Source: Thauera sp.
GTDB lineage: Bacteria > Pseudomonadota > Gammaproteobacteria > Burkholderiales > Rhodocyclaceae
Assembly: GCA_024235615.1 (NCBI GenBank)
Contig: JACKMB010000004.1
Coordinates: 124,001 to 188,000, forward strand
DNA: 64,000 nucleotides
Reading direction: 5' to 3'
A program made the position numbers and the translations under genes. A model generated the notes under the pieces. It was not told where the DNA came from. It did no database searches and saw only the letters and a program-made list of their open reading frames with translations. How positions within the stretch are numbered: the stretch's first letter is position 1; each line of letters opens with the position of its first letter. Of this stretch, positions 41,007-49,493 are shown piece after piece.

Positions 41007-41870
41007 TCAGGCGGCGAGCGCAGTGGTGCAGGCGTCCAGCGGGACGGGTGGGGCGAAGACGTGATCGACCAGCCCGCCGTCGCGGACGCAGTCGATGAAG
41101 CGGTGGCCGCAGTCGGCCAGCGTGTGCAGGCGGAAGCGCGCTTCGAGCCCGCGCGCCCGGGCGGCTTGGGTGAGCGCACGGGTCCAGGTGCGTGCGCGGG
41201 TGAGGCGGTCGCGGCCCTGGCGGCGGTCGAGCTCGGGGGTGCTGCGCGTGGTCTCGTCCGGGAGGTTGTCGAGCGTGCCGACGAGTACGCTGACCGGCAG
41301 TTGCAGGAAGCGGTCGAGCGCCGCGCCGAACTTCGGTCCCCAGGCCTGGCGCCCGGATTCGGCGCCGAGGCCGTAGGGAAAGACGCTGTGGCGGTCGGGC
41401 AGGGTGTACCAGCCGGCTGCGGCGGCTATCAGGTGATCGATGCGATGCGGGTACAGCATGGCGAAGCGGTGGGCGAACTGGGCGCCGCCGGAGAAGCCGA
41501 AGAGCGTGAATGGGCGCTTGCCGACCAGGCCTTCGAGGGCGAGCTCGTCGAGCAGGGCGATCAGGGCGAGGTCGGCGCGCCTGCGCTGTACCACGCGCTG
41601 GTAGCCGGTCCACCCCGCCTCGTCGAACACCGGCGCGATGACGACGCGGCCCTCGGCGGCAGCGCGGGCGGCGAAGCTCCTCGCCATCTCCTCGGCGCCG
41701 CGCTGAATGCCGTGGATGGCGACCAGCGCAGGCGTGTCGGCGCGGCGCTGGTGCGGGATCGCGAGCCAGCACGCCAGGCCGTTGCGGCCATGGGCGCGGC
41801 GCCAGACGATGTGGAAGCCGTGCAGGGTGTCGTGTGCGGGGGGCAGGGACTGCTTGGGCAGGTTCTTCAC
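41007..41870 (-). CDS. Alpha/beta-hydrolase fold protein
   Basis: A 287-residue hydrolase with the nucleophile elbow GFSGG (in LFGFSGGAQFAHRFAMLYP). An oxyanion-region HGIQRG lies after ALVAIH, an acid candidate in the VLVGTLDN strand region, and a late histidine in TLADCGHRFID. There is no signal peptide, so it is probably cytoplasmic. The GTG at 41870 was chosen because GGAG stands seven bases before it; the frame is open a little further to a TTG. An ECF-type promoter lies 47 bases upstream, making this the first gene of an ECF-controlled operon with the P-loop and exporter genes. The substrate is unknown. Confidence 0.75.
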   Translation of the reverse strand: MKNLPKQSLPPAHDTLHGFHIVWRRAHGRNGLACWLAIPHQRRADTPALVAIHGIQRGAEEMARSFAARAAAEGRVVIAPVFDEAGWTGYQRVVQRRRADLALIALLDELALEGLVGKRPFTLFGFSGGAQFAHRFAMLYPHRIDHLIAAAAGWYTLPDRHSVFPYGLGAESGRQAWGPKFGAALDRFLQLPVSVLVGTLDNLPDETTRSTPELDRRQGRDRLTRARTWTRALTQAARARGLEARFRLHTLADCGHRFIDCVRDGGLVDHVFAPPVPLDACTTALAA

Positions 41871-41916
41871 GATCTTTCTCCGGGGGTTGTGGGGCCGATC
41901 CGACCCTCTCGGTACT

Positions 41917-41944
41917 GACAACGCGCGCCTTGCGGGTTTATTCC
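41917..41944 (-). promoter_or_regulatory. ECF-type promoter upstream of the hydrolase operon
   Basis: Read on the minus strand: GGAATAAA, 13 bases, CGTTGTC. It is the same as the promoters at 43006 and 44503. The -10 side is 47 bases before the GTG start. Confidence 0.8.
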
Positions 41945-41964
41945 GCGCAGGCTGGAAAAAATTC

Positions 41965-42957
41965 TCAGCGCCGAGCAGGCGCGTCCGCCTGACGCAGCAG
42001 CGTGGCGTAGATCTCGGCGCTATGGCGGCCGGTGACGGGCAGGCGATGGGCGGCCTGGAAGCGCATCAGTGCGCGTGCGCTCTGCTCGCCCCACACCCCG
42101 TCGGCGGCGCCGGCGGGGTGGCCGGCACGCGCCAGCGCCTGCTGCACGGCGCGGTGGCGATCGTCGGGCAGCATGCGGCCGTAGGCCTGCACGCTGGCTG
42201 CGTAGCTGGCGGGCGAGGCCGAGCTGAGCTCGATGCAGGGGGCGTAGTCGACGTCGAAGGCACGCGCGACGTGCACCATGACCGCGGCCTCGGCGATGCG
42301 GCGCTGGGCGAACTGCGGGCCGTCGTTGCTGCGCTTGCCGAGCTCGATGCCGAAGGTGTTGCGGCCGTCCTGGATGCGCAGCCCGAAGCTCGCGTCGGCC
42401 GCGTTGACCGCGACGCTGATCGCGCTCGCATGCAGCACGTGGCCGCCACGCGAGGACATGAAGTCGCCGGCGATGAGGTCGGTGCGGCGCTCGAAGCCGA
42501 AGCCGAGGTCGAACAGCCCGGTGCCGGTGCGACGGCGCCCGCTGGCATCGGCGCCGCCGCGGCCGACGTCGGCGTCGTCCTGCGTCCACGCGCCTTCGAG
42601 CACGATGTGGTTGCCACGCGGGCGGGTGCGGTCGGCGTCGGCCGAGCGCACCTTGTCCGTGCCCAGGCGGTCGATCGCGGTGTGCAGCCACCAGGCGCCG
42701 CCGCTGCTCAGGCGACGTTCGTCGAACCTGCGTGGCACCGTGGTGTCGGGCACGTCGTCCACGAACACGGTGAGCACGGGCTTGCCGCTGCGGTCGATCA
42801 GCTCGCCAAGGCAGGACAGGGCGAGCGAGTGCTCGGTCATGACCGGGTTGACCGTGCTCCGGTAGTCGCTGGCCTGGTCATTGACGAGGGTGGCGCAGCC
42901 GCCGAGCCCGAACAGGGCGGACGCGGCGATGCCGAGGGCGGGGATGGGGGTCTTCAT
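41965..42957 (-). CDS. Peptidoglycan-binding lipoprotein
   Basis: A 330-residue lipoprotein. The lipobox ends LFGLGGC. A middle domain follows with a pattern of repeated strands (LTVFVDDVPDTTVPRRFDER, GNHIVLEGAW, FDLGFGFERRTD), somewhat like CsgG/HfaB-type outer-membrane proteins. At the C-terminus is a peptidoglycan-binding domain (AGAADGVWGEQSARALMRFQ). It is likely anchored in the outer membrane and held to the wall. An ECF-type promoter lies 49 bases upstream. Its place next to the sigma/anti-sigma pair suggests it is a main target of that sigma factor. The exact role is unknown. Confidence 0.75.
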   Translation of the reverse strand: MKTPIPALGIAASALFGLGGCATLVNDQASDYRSTVNPVMTEHSLALSCLGELIDRSGKPVLTVFVDDVPDTTVPRRFDERRLSSGGAWWLHTAIDRLGTDKVRSADADRTRPRGNHIVLEGAWTQDDADVGRGGADASGRRRTGTGLFDLGFGFERRTDLIAGDFMSSRGGHVLHASAISVAVNAADASFGLRIQDGRNTFGIELGKRSNDGPQFAQRRIAEAAVMVHVARAFDVDYAPCIELSSASPASYAASVQAYGRMLPDDRHRAVQQALARAGHPAGAADGVWGEQSARALMRFQAAHRLPVTGRHSAEIYATLLRQADAPARR

Positions 42958-43005
42958 GTCGGAACTCCTGGTGGTAGCGAGTCAGGGCGGTGCCCTGCCT
43001 GTTCC

Positions 43006-43033
43006 GACAACGTGGCTGCAGCCGGTTTATTCC
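43006..43033 (-). promoter_or_regulatory. ECF-type promoter upstream of the peptidoglycan-binding lipoprotein
   Basis: Minus strand GGAATAAA, 13 bases, CGTTGTC. The -10 side is 49 bases before the start codon at 42957. It is identical in both boxes and in spacing to the promoter of the sigma gene. Confidence 0.82.
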
Positions 43034-43050
43034 CGGCCGCGGCAAAAAAT

Positions 43051-43977
43051 TCAGTCCGCGTTCCAGCCGCGCGTGATCAGGGCGCGTTCGCGCTCGGCGT
43101 CGAGGGGGGCGCCGTCCACGTTTTCGCCGAGAAAGGCGTCGGCGGCTTCGTGCAGGCGGTCGCTGGCGGTGCCGTAGCCGTTTGGGTCGCCTTCGCCGCC
43201 GGCGCTGAAGGCGAGCTGCCAGTTTGCGTCGTCCGCGGGTGTGCGGCAGGCGATGCCGATCTGCTGGCCGCCCCCGGCGCCGCTCGTGCTGCCCAGGGTG
43301 TATTCGCGGCAGAAGCCGCCTTCACGCGCCGGGAAGCTGGCCCTGATCTCCAGGCGTTGTCCGCCGGCGTCCAGCACCACCCCGCTCGGCGCCGCCTGCA
43401 GCGCCATGGCCAGCGCGGGGTCGCGGATCGGGTCGCCGACGCGGGCGAGCGGCGCGGCGAGTTCGGTCGGGGGCAGCAGGTAGTGGCCGATCAGCGCGCC
43501 GAGCGCCAGCGTGACCACCGAGGCGAAGGCCGCGGCGGCGCCGAAACCACCGCCGAGCCAGGCCGCCAGGCGTGCGCCCAGGCCGGGGGTGCTCGGGCGG
43601 GTGGCGCCTGGGCGACTGCCAGCGCTGCTCGGGGTGAGGGCGGGGCGTCCGGAGGCGGGCTGCGCGGCTGCAGCGTCGGCTGGCCGCGCCGGGGCGCGCG
43701 CCAGGCCGGCGTCGGCGGCCGGAGTCGCCGTGCGGGCGCCCTCCTCGGCGCCTGGCAGCGGCGCGCTCATGATTGCCGCGATCAGCTGCGGTGGCACCGC
43801 CTCCTCGAGCTTGGCGTCGAAGGCCTGGCGCGCCAGCTCGCCGGTCTCGGCCAGCACCTGCAGGCGGGCGCGCAGCGCGGGGCTGGCGGCCAGCGCGTCC
43901 TCGACCGTCTCGTACGCAGCGTCGTCCTCGAGCTGGGCGTCGAGGTAGGCGATCAGGGTGTCGTCGTCGATGTTCAT
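43051..43977 (-). CDS. Membrane-anchored anti-sigma factor
   Basis: A 308-residue protein with a cytoplasmic N-terminal helical domain (IDDDTLIAYLDAQLEDDAAYETVEDALA), an Ala/Pro-rich linker and one membrane helix (FGAAAAFASVVTLALGALIG). A periplasmic domain of about 140 residues follows, with two cysteines (FCREYTL and IACRTP). This is the layout of ECF anti-sigma factors. It has no zinc-binding HxxxCxxC motif. Its start overlaps the sigma stop, which is the usual coupling. A periplasmic signal, perhaps envelope damage, would release the sigma factor. Confidence 0.85.
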   Translation of the reverse strand: MNIDDDTLIAYLDAQLEDDAAYETVEDALAASPALRARLQVLAETGELARQAFDAKLEEAVPPQLIAAIMSAPLPGAEEGARTATPAADAGLARAPARPADAAAAQPASGRPALTPSSAGSRPGATRPSTPGLGARLAAWLGGGFGAAAAFASVVTLALGALIGHYLLPPTELAAPLARVGDPIRDPALAMALQAAPSGVVLDAGGQRLEIRASFPAREGGFCREYTLGSTSGAGGGQQIGIACRTPADDANWQLAFSAGGEGDPNGYGTASDRLHEAADAFLGENVDGAPLDAERERALITRGWNAD

Positions 43978-44486
43978 CAGCGCGCTCCGTCCGGTGCGCC
44001 GCCGATGGCGTCCGCCAGGCGGGCGCGGGCGCGCGCCAGCCGGCTCATCACCGTGCCCATCGGCACGCCGAGCGCCGCCGCGGTTTCCTTGTACGACAGG
44101 CCATCCACCGTGATCATCATCAGCACCACCCGCTGTTCCTCCGGCAACTCGCCGATCACCCGGCGCACCATGCGCGCATCGCTGCGCGCTTCCACCACCC
44201 GGCGCCCGTCCTCGCCGGCGATCGCCTCCAGCGCGTCGCTGTCGGCCTCGGTCTGCTGGCGCTGGCGGCTGCGGTAATCGTCCACCCAGGTCGTCTGCAG
44301 GATGCGGAACATCCAGCTCGCCAGGCTGGTGTCGGGCTGCCACTGGTGCCAGCGCTCGATCGCCTTCAGGCAGCCGGCCTGCACCAGATCGTCGGCGACG
44401 TGCGCGTCGCCGGTGAGACCGAAGGCGAAGCGCCGCAGGCGGGGCAGCAGGCTGACAAGTTCGGCGCGTGGGTCGGTGGCCGACAT
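43977..44486 (-). CDS. ECF-family RNA polymerase sigma factor
   Basis: A 169-residue sigma factor with region 2 (FGLTGDAHVADDLVQAGCLKAIERWHQWQ, SLASWMFRILQTTWVDDYRSR) and region 4 (LPEEQRVVLMMITVDGLSYKETAAALGVPMGTVMSRLARARARL), and no region 1 or 3. It is preceded by its own ECF-type promoter 17 bases upstream of the ATG, so it is probably autoregulated. It overlaps the anti-sigma gene. The four matched promoters around it define a likely local regulon. Confidence 0.95.
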   Translation of the reverse strand: MSATDPRAELVSLLPRLRRFAFGLTGDAHVADDLVQAGCLKAIERWHQWQPDTSLASWMFRILQTTWVDDYRSRQRQQTEADSDALEAIAGEDGRRVVEARSDARMVRRVIGELPEEQRVVLMMITVDGLSYKETAAALGVPMGTVMSRLARARARLADAIGGAPDGAR

Positions 44487-44502
44487 GGGCTTTCCTTGTA
44501 TC

Positions 44503-44530
44503 GACAACGTCGGGCGGAGGGTTTTATTCC
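44503..44530 (-). promoter_or_regulatory. Autoregulatory ECF-type promoter of the sigma factor gene
   Basis: Minus strand GGAATAAA, 13 bases, CGTTGTC. The -10 side lies 17 bases before the sigma ATG at 44486. It is divergent from, and 12 bases away from, the plus-strand promoter at 44542. Confidence 0.85.
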
Positions 44531-44541
44531 GCTCCGGGCGA

Positions 44542-44569
44542 GGAATATTCCCGCGCTCGCGACGTTGTC
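44542..44569 (+). promoter_or_regulatory. Divergent ECF-type promoter toward the subtilase gene
   Basis: Plus strand GGAATATT, 13 bases, CGTTGTC. Same boxes and spacing as the three minus-strand promoters. It would give a leader of roughly 175 bases to the subtilase start at 44751; I see no gene in that leader. Confidence 0.75.
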
Positions 44570-44750
44570 GTGATGAGTGGCAGCGCCTCGCTGGCAGACG
44601 ACGCGAGCGGCATGGAGGCGGCGATCTTAGCACTGCGGTGGAACCGGCTCGTCATGCACCCACTCAGACCGGCGACGACACCTCGCGTGCGCGTCACGTG
44701 CCGGAGGTGTCGCCCATCCATGCCCCGCAGTCCTCGAGGCCGAAACAACG

Positions 44751-46127
44751 ATGAATATCCCCGTGTCCTTCCTCCCTGCCCGCTGCTGCCCCGCCTCGCT
44801 GCGTGGCAGTGCGCGTGCGCTCGCGCTGCTGCTGGCGCTTCATGCCGCAGCATTTGCCGAATTGCCGCTGTGGAACGGCCTCGGCTTCGCCGGTATCGGC
44901 GCCCATGCGGACGACGGCGACGGGGGGGATGGCGACGGCGGTGGCGATGGTGGAGGGGGCGGCGGCGCGGGCGGTGGGGATGGTGGCGGCGGCGGGGGCG
45001 AGGCGGCGGCCGACTACGAGCCGCTGGAAGATCCCTTGCCGATCGCCGGCGAGACCTTCATCGCCGACGAGCTGCTGCTGCTCTCGCCCACCCAGGCGGC
45101 ATTGAACCGCGCCACCGCCCTCGGCCTGCGCGTGATCGAGCGCGTGCAGGCGCGCCAGCTCGGCGTCAGCTTCGCCCGCCTGCGCCTGCCGCCGGGGCTG
45201 GACGCCCGCAGCGCGCGCGAGATCCTGTCCGAGCGTGGTCCGGGCAAATTCGATCTGCACCACCTGTACAAGATCGCCCAGGCCGCACCCGCCGCGCGTT
45301 GCGAGGGGCCTGGCTGTGCCGCGCGCGAGCTGATCGGCTGGCCGGCGGACAGTCGCGCGTGCGGGCGCGGTCAGGCGATCGGCATCGTCGACACCGCGGT
45401 CGATGCTGCGCATCCGGCGCTGGTGGGCGCGGATCTGCTTCGCCAGGCCTTCGTCACCGATGGAAAGGAGGCCGCCCCGGCCGACCATGGCACGGCAGTC
45501 GCCGCCCTGCTCGTCGGTCAGTCCGATTCGGTGGTGCCGGGGCTGGTGCCGCGTGCGCGGGTGTTCGCCGCCGCGCCCTTCCACACCCTGCCCTCGGGCA
45601 ATGCCACGGCGGACACCGCAGGCCTGGTCAAAAGCCTGGACTGGCTGGTCGGGCAGGGCGTGGCGGTGATCGGCATGAGCCTCGCCGGCCCGGACAACGC
45701 GGTGCTGCGCGAGGCGGTGCGGCGGGTGGAGGCGCGCGGCATCGTCGTGGTGGCCGCGGCCGGCAACGGCGGGCGCAACGCCCCACCTGCCTACCCGGCT
45801 GCGCACGAGCGCGTGCTCGGCGTCACTGCGGTTTCCGCCGATCGCCGCGTGTACTGGCGCGCCAACCAGGGCGACTACATCGACTACGCCCTGCCCGGCG
45901 TCAACGTGTGGACCGCCGATCCGGCGGGTGGCGGGCAGGCGCGCAGCGGCACGTCCTACGCCGTGCCCTACATGGTGGCGCTCGCGTCGCAGACCCTGGC
46001 GCAGCGCGTGGCCAGCCGCGACGTTCTGCTCGACGGGCGGCTTGGCGGGCTCGCCGACCTCGGCGATCCGGGCCGCGATCCGGTGTTCGGCTACGGCAAG
46101 CCGCGTTTTGATCGCGACTGCCGCTGA
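44751..46127 (+). CDS. Secreted S8 (subtilisin-like) serine protease with Gly/Asp-rich segment
   Basis: A 458-residue protease. It has an N-terminal signal or membrane segment (about 20-36), then a striking run of about 35 residues made almost only of Gly and Asp (44907-45005). A propeptide-like region follows (LLLLSPTQAALNRATALGLRVIERVQ), then a subtilase domain with D214 (IVDTAVDAAHP), H246 (DHGTAVAALL), Asn in AAAGNGG and S402 (SGTSYAVPYMVALA). The domain is shorter than classical subtilisin. The ECF-type promoter at 44542 precedes it. It probably acts in the envelope or outside the cell under control of the adjacent sigma factor. Confidence 0.88.
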   Translation: MNIPVSFLPARCCPASLRGSARALALLLALHAAAFAELPLWNGLGFAGIGAHADDGDGGDGDGGGDGGGGGGAGGGDGGGGGGEAAADYEPLEDPLPIAGETFIADELLLLSPTQAALNRATALGLRVIERVQARQLGVSFARLRLPPGLDARSAREILSERGPGKFDLHHLYKIAQAAPAARCEGPGCAARELIGWPADSRACGRGQAIGIVDTAVDAAHPALVGADLLRQAFVTDGKEAAPADHGTAVAALLVGQSDSVVPGLVPRARVFAAAPFHTLPSGNATADTAGLVKSLDWLVGQGVAVIGMSLAGPDNAVLREAVRRVEARGIVVVAAAGNGGRNAPPAYPAAHERVLGVTAVSADRRVYWRANQGDYIDYALPGVNVWTADPAGGGQARSGTSYAVPYMVALASQTLAQRVASRDVLLDGRLGGLADLGDPGRDPVFGYGKPRFDRDCR

Positions 46128-46260
46128 TTCGCCGCAGGCGCTCCGGCTGCGATCGTGACCGCCGCGGTCTGGTTGCGGATGTGCCGGTCACCATCTGCGG
46201 ACGGTGCGCGGTTCTGCACGTGACGCATGAACGGCGTCCCGCTGGCTGCCGTGACCGCGA

Positions 46261-46992
46261 TCATTCGCTCGCGAGGCGGGCAAGCACCGCTTCGATGCGC
46301 GCTGGTGTCGCCGCCTTGCCCGGCAGCGCGGCCGACAGCATCACCTCGCGCTGGCGCCGGTCCGCGAACCAGGTGCGGCGCACGTAGTGGCCGAGCGAGG
46401 GCGCGTAGTCCCAGGTGATGGTCTGCAGCGGGAGCGGGAAGTTCGGCGCAAAGGCGCTGCAGCGCACGTGCCAGGTGGCGAAGTCCCCGGCCGGCACGAA
46501 GCTCACGCGCGCATCGACCACCTCGCAGTCCCAGCGCCGCCGGACCTCGCTCGCATGGCCGGTCTCGGCCCAGGTCGTGCGCCGGGTCTCCCCGAAGCTG
46601 ACGCGCTTGCCCGCCGCCAGCGGCCACAGGGCAGAAGGATCGCCGTCGATCGTGCTGTCCACGCGGTAGCCCGGATGCTCGGCGGACAGCGCCGGCGCGA
46701 AGAAATCGCGCGGGCTGTGCAGGCTGCGGCCGTCGGGCAGCGTCCATGTCAGCGTCTGCGCGCTGGTGGCGGCCACGCGGGTGACCGTGCTGCGGCCGAA
46801 CACGAAGGTGTCGCCGCGCTGAAGCGTCGGTCTTGCGGCCGGCGACAGCTCGATGCGCTGCGGGCGGGTGTCGAGCGCGGCGCGGGTCTCGTCCAGCAAG
46901 GTGTCGCCATGGAAGGGGACCGCCGGCAGCTGCGCGCAAGCCCCCGCTGCAAGGGCTGCGCAGGCCGTGAGGGTCCGGGTGCGGCAGGTCAT
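46261..46992 (-). CDS. Putative lipoprotein of unknown function
   Basis: A 243-residue protein with a short lipoprotein signal ([19 protein letters not shown]). The mature part has a pattern of beta strands and several tryptophans ([36 protein letters not shown]) and two cysteines besides the lipidated one. I do not recognise a family. The start at 46992 opens the lipoprotein signal. It is divergent from tpx and convergent with the subtilase. An envelope location is the only supported statement. Confidence 0.65.
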   Translation of the reverse strand: MTCRTRTLTACAALAAGACAQLPAVPFHGDTLLDETRAALDTRPQRIELSPAARPTLQRGDTFVFGRSTVTRVAATSAQTLTWTLPDGRSLHSPRDFFAPALSAEHPGYRVDSTIDGDPSALWPLAAGKRVSFGETRRTTWAETGHASEVRRRWDCEVVDARVSFVPAGDFATWHVRCSAFAPNFPLPLQTITWDYAPSLGHYVRRTWFADRRQREVMLSAALPGKAATPARIEAVLARLASE

Positions 46993-47152
46993 CGGCGTGC
47001 TCCTGGTGATGCAGTGCGGGTGTGCTTCGAGACCGGCGCGGGCCAGGCAGGTTCCGCCACGCCCGCCGGCGCCGGCTTGGTGTAGGCTGTCGGTCCCGGC
47101 AGCCGGCGACGCACGTACGTGCCGGCGCAACCCTCACCTGAAGGAGATCGAC

Positions 47153-47653
47153 ATGAGCAAAGTCACCCTTGGCGGCAACCCGATCGACATCGCGGGCCGT
47201 GTCCCGCAGGCCGGCGAGGCCGCGCCCGCGTTCAAGCTTACCGGCGCCGACCTGGCCGACGTGGGCCTCGAGGCCTTCGCGGGCAAGCGCAAGGTACTGA
47301 ACATCGTCCCCAGCCTGGACACCCCGGTGTGCGCCACCTCGACCCGCAAGTTCAACGCCGAGGCCGCCGGCCTGGCCGACACCGTGGTGCTGGTCGTGTC
47401 CGCCGACCTGCCCTTCGCCGCCAAGCGGTTCTGCGAGACCGAGGGTCTGCAGAACGTGCACACGCTGTCGACCTTCCGCAACCCGAAGTTCGCGCAGGAC
47501 TACGGCGTCGCGATCACCTCCGGTCCGCTCGCCGGCGTGACCGCGCGCGCGGTCGTGGTCGTGGATGGCAACGACAAGGTGGTGTATTCGCAGCTCGTGC
47601 CCGAGATCAAGGAAGAGCCCGACTACGCCGCCGCGCTCGCCGCCCTGAAGTAA
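47153..47653 (+). CDS. tpx: Thiol peroxidase
   Basis: A 166-residue atypical 2-Cys peroxiredoxin that reduces peroxides with thioredoxin. The peroxidatic cysteine is in [14 protein letters not shown] and the resolving cysteine in [10 protein letters not shown]. Length and the start [11 protein letters not shown] are standard, and GGAG precedes the ATG. It is a single gene, convergent with the FapA-like gene. Confidence 0.96.
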   Translation: MSKVTLGGNPIDIAGRVPQAGEAAPAFKLTGADLADVGLEAFAGKRKVLNIVPSLDTPVCATSTRKFNAEAAGLADTVVLVVSADLPFAAKRFCETEGLQNVHTLSTFRNPKFAQDYGVAITSGPLAGVTARAVVVVDGNDKVVYSQLVPEIKEEPDYAAALAALK

Positions 47654-47670
47654 TCTCCGCAGCTGCGCGG

Positions 47671-47695
47671 GCGTCGCCGCCGTGCGCGGCGGCGC
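47671..47695. terminator. Hairpin between tpx and the FapA-like gene
   Basis: A 10-bp GC stem (47671-47680 with 47686-47695, one G-U pair) with a five-base loop, between two convergent genes. There is no T run. Confidence 0.4.
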
Positions 47696-49393
47696 TCAGC
47701 GTCTCGACGCGTTCGGCCCGGCCGCGGCCGGGCGCTGCGGCTCGTCGAAGCGGCTGTCGTCCTCGAGCGGGAACACACCCAGCCCCTGGGTGGCCAGGCG
47801 CACCGTGGTCGGCCCGCGGTCCTGCGACAGCTTGAAGAGCTGCTCGCCCATGCGCACGATGCAGCCCTCGAACATCTCGCGATCCGCATTCACCCGCGCC
47901 TCGCGGGTAAGCGCGAGGCGGTGCTGCAGGTCCTCCTCCTCGCCGCGCAGGATCTCGATCTCGCCCGACAGCGCGTTCGCGGTCTGCTCGGCGCGTCCCA
48001 CCATCTCGGGCGTCACGCGGTCGGGATGGCGGTCGGCGAAGGTGAGCATCTTGCCGATCTCGAGCAGGCGGTTCTCCAGCGCGTCGCGCGCCTCGGCCTT
48101 CTCCTGGATGGCGTATTCCAGCCCGGTATCCATGCCGATCTCGAGCTCGGTGCGGATGCGGCTGTTCGCGCCGATCGTGCGCGCGTGGATGGACAGGCTG
48201 GCACGGCAATGCCCGCCGACGATCTGGCCGCGCAGGCGTTTGCCGACGCGGATGTGGTTGCGCGCCTCGAGCTGGCACTGCATGGCGACGTCGTCGATGA
48301 AGATCGAGTCGCCCGCGCTGATGCGCGCCTGCTGCGCGTAGGTGGCGCAGAAGCTGCCCTCGCAGCGGAGCGCGTGCGTGCTGTAGTCCTTGCCGGCGGT
48401 CTTGCCGCCCAGCCCGCCGAGCACGCCGCCCTTGACCACGATGCTGCCGCCCGCCTCCAGGGTGGCCGGCTCGACCACGCCGCCCACCTCGATGTCGCCG
48501 GTGGCGCGCACCGTCATGCCGGCTTGCACGTCGTTGCGGATGCGCACGCTGCCGTCGAAGTCGATGTTGCCGGTGGCGAGGTTGACCGCATCCACGGTGA
48601 AGATCGGCTCCACCATCGCGCCGTTGCGCACCCGCACCGGCTGGCCGTCGCAGGCGGCCACGAGCAGCTCGGGATCTTCGGGCGAGGTCGTGGTGCCGCG
48701 CAGGCCGGGCGCGAAGCGCAGGTCGCGCCCGCGCCGCGCCATGATCGGCCGCCCGTACACATTGACGCCGTCCACCCCGGGCTGCGGCGGGTGGCGCCGC
48801 ATCAGCGCATCGCCGGCATGCACGACGAGGATCTCGCCGAGGTCGCGGTAGTCGGTGCGGCCGCAGGGGCGCACGCTCGGCACGCGCTCGCGCGTCTCGG
48901 GGAGCAGGTATTCCAGCCAGCCGTCCTTGCCCGGCTCCGGCTCGCGGCCGCGCGCGATGGCGAGCTCGTCGGCCTGGCCGCTGGCGATGGCGCGGTTGAT
49001 CTCGTCCAGCAGCAGGCCCTCGACGATGCCGCGCGATTCGATCAGGGCCAGCAGTTCGGTCTTGCTCGCCGGCCTGCCGCCCTTGGGCGGCACGATGCTC
49101 AGGCGCGCGACCAGGCCGTCGAGCGAGACGCCGATCTGCATCGAGGCATCCACGCACTGCGCGATCTCGACCGCTTCCACCGACTCGGCCGCGTTGTACT
49201 GGGCGATCAGGCGGCGGATCGGGTCCGGGCGGATCTGCAGCTCCGCGTAGCCCGCGGCCTCGAGCCGCCGGCGCAGCCACAAGGCGTCGATGCGCGGAAA
49301 ACGCGGGTCATGGGCGATGCTCACGCTCAATGTGCGCGTGAGCTCGTCGAACGACGCCTCCAGTTCCGGGCCTTCGGTGGGCTGCTTGTCCAT
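47696..49393 (-). CDS. FapA family protein (DUF342)
   Basis: A 565-residue protein of the FapA/DUF342 family. The central region (about 170-400) has the glycine-rich beta-helix repeats typical of the family (DGVNVYGRPIMARRGRDLRF, GSVRIRNDVQAGMTVRATGD, GSIVVKGGVLGGLGG). A C-terminal helical part of about 100 residues probably forms a coiled coil (EKAEARDALENRLLEIGKML). FapA proteins are linked to flagella or cell-surface polymer control in some bacteria, but function is poorly known. No flagellar gene is adjacent. The ATG at 49393 is the first in frame. Confidence 0.82.
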   Translation of the reverse strand: MDKQPTEGPELEASFDELTRTLSVSIAHDPRFPRIDALWLRRRLEAAGYAELQIRPDPIRRLIAQYNAAESVEAVEIAQCVDASMQIGVSLDGLVARLSIVPPKGGRPASKTELLALIESRGIVEGLLLDEINRAIASGQADELAIARGREPEPGKDGWLEYLLPETRERVPSVRPCGRTDYRDLGEILVVHAGDALMRRHPPQPGVDGVNVYGRPIMARRGRDLRFAPGLRGTTTSPEDPELLVAACDGQPVRVRNGAMVEPIFTVDAVNLATGNIDFDGSVRIRNDVQAGMTVRATGDIEVGGVVEPATLEAGGSIVVKGGVLGGLGGKTAGKDYSTHALRCEGSFCATYAQQARISAGDSIFIDDVAMQCQLEARNHIRVGKRLRGQIVGGHCRASLSIHARTIGANSRIRTELEIGMDTGLEYAIQEKAEARDALENRLLEIGKMLTFADRHPDRVTPEMVGRAEQTANALSGEIEILRGEEEDLQHRLALTREARVNADREMFEGCIVRMGEQLFKLSQDRGPTTVRLATQGLGVFPLEDDSRFDEPQRPAAAGPNASRR

Positions 49394-49493
49394 GTTTCCA
49401 GTGCGATCCGATCAGCGGGGGCCGCAGGTGCGGCCGGGGGATTGTAGCCGCGTGCATCTTGTTGGTGCCAATGGGACGAACCCGAGCCGTAGT

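Noticed and set aside
44573-44750. Small gene in the leader of the subtilase at 44751
   Set aside because: The ATG at 44573 is only a few bases past the ECF -10 box, and the frame runs into the subtilase out of phase without any recognisable sequence.
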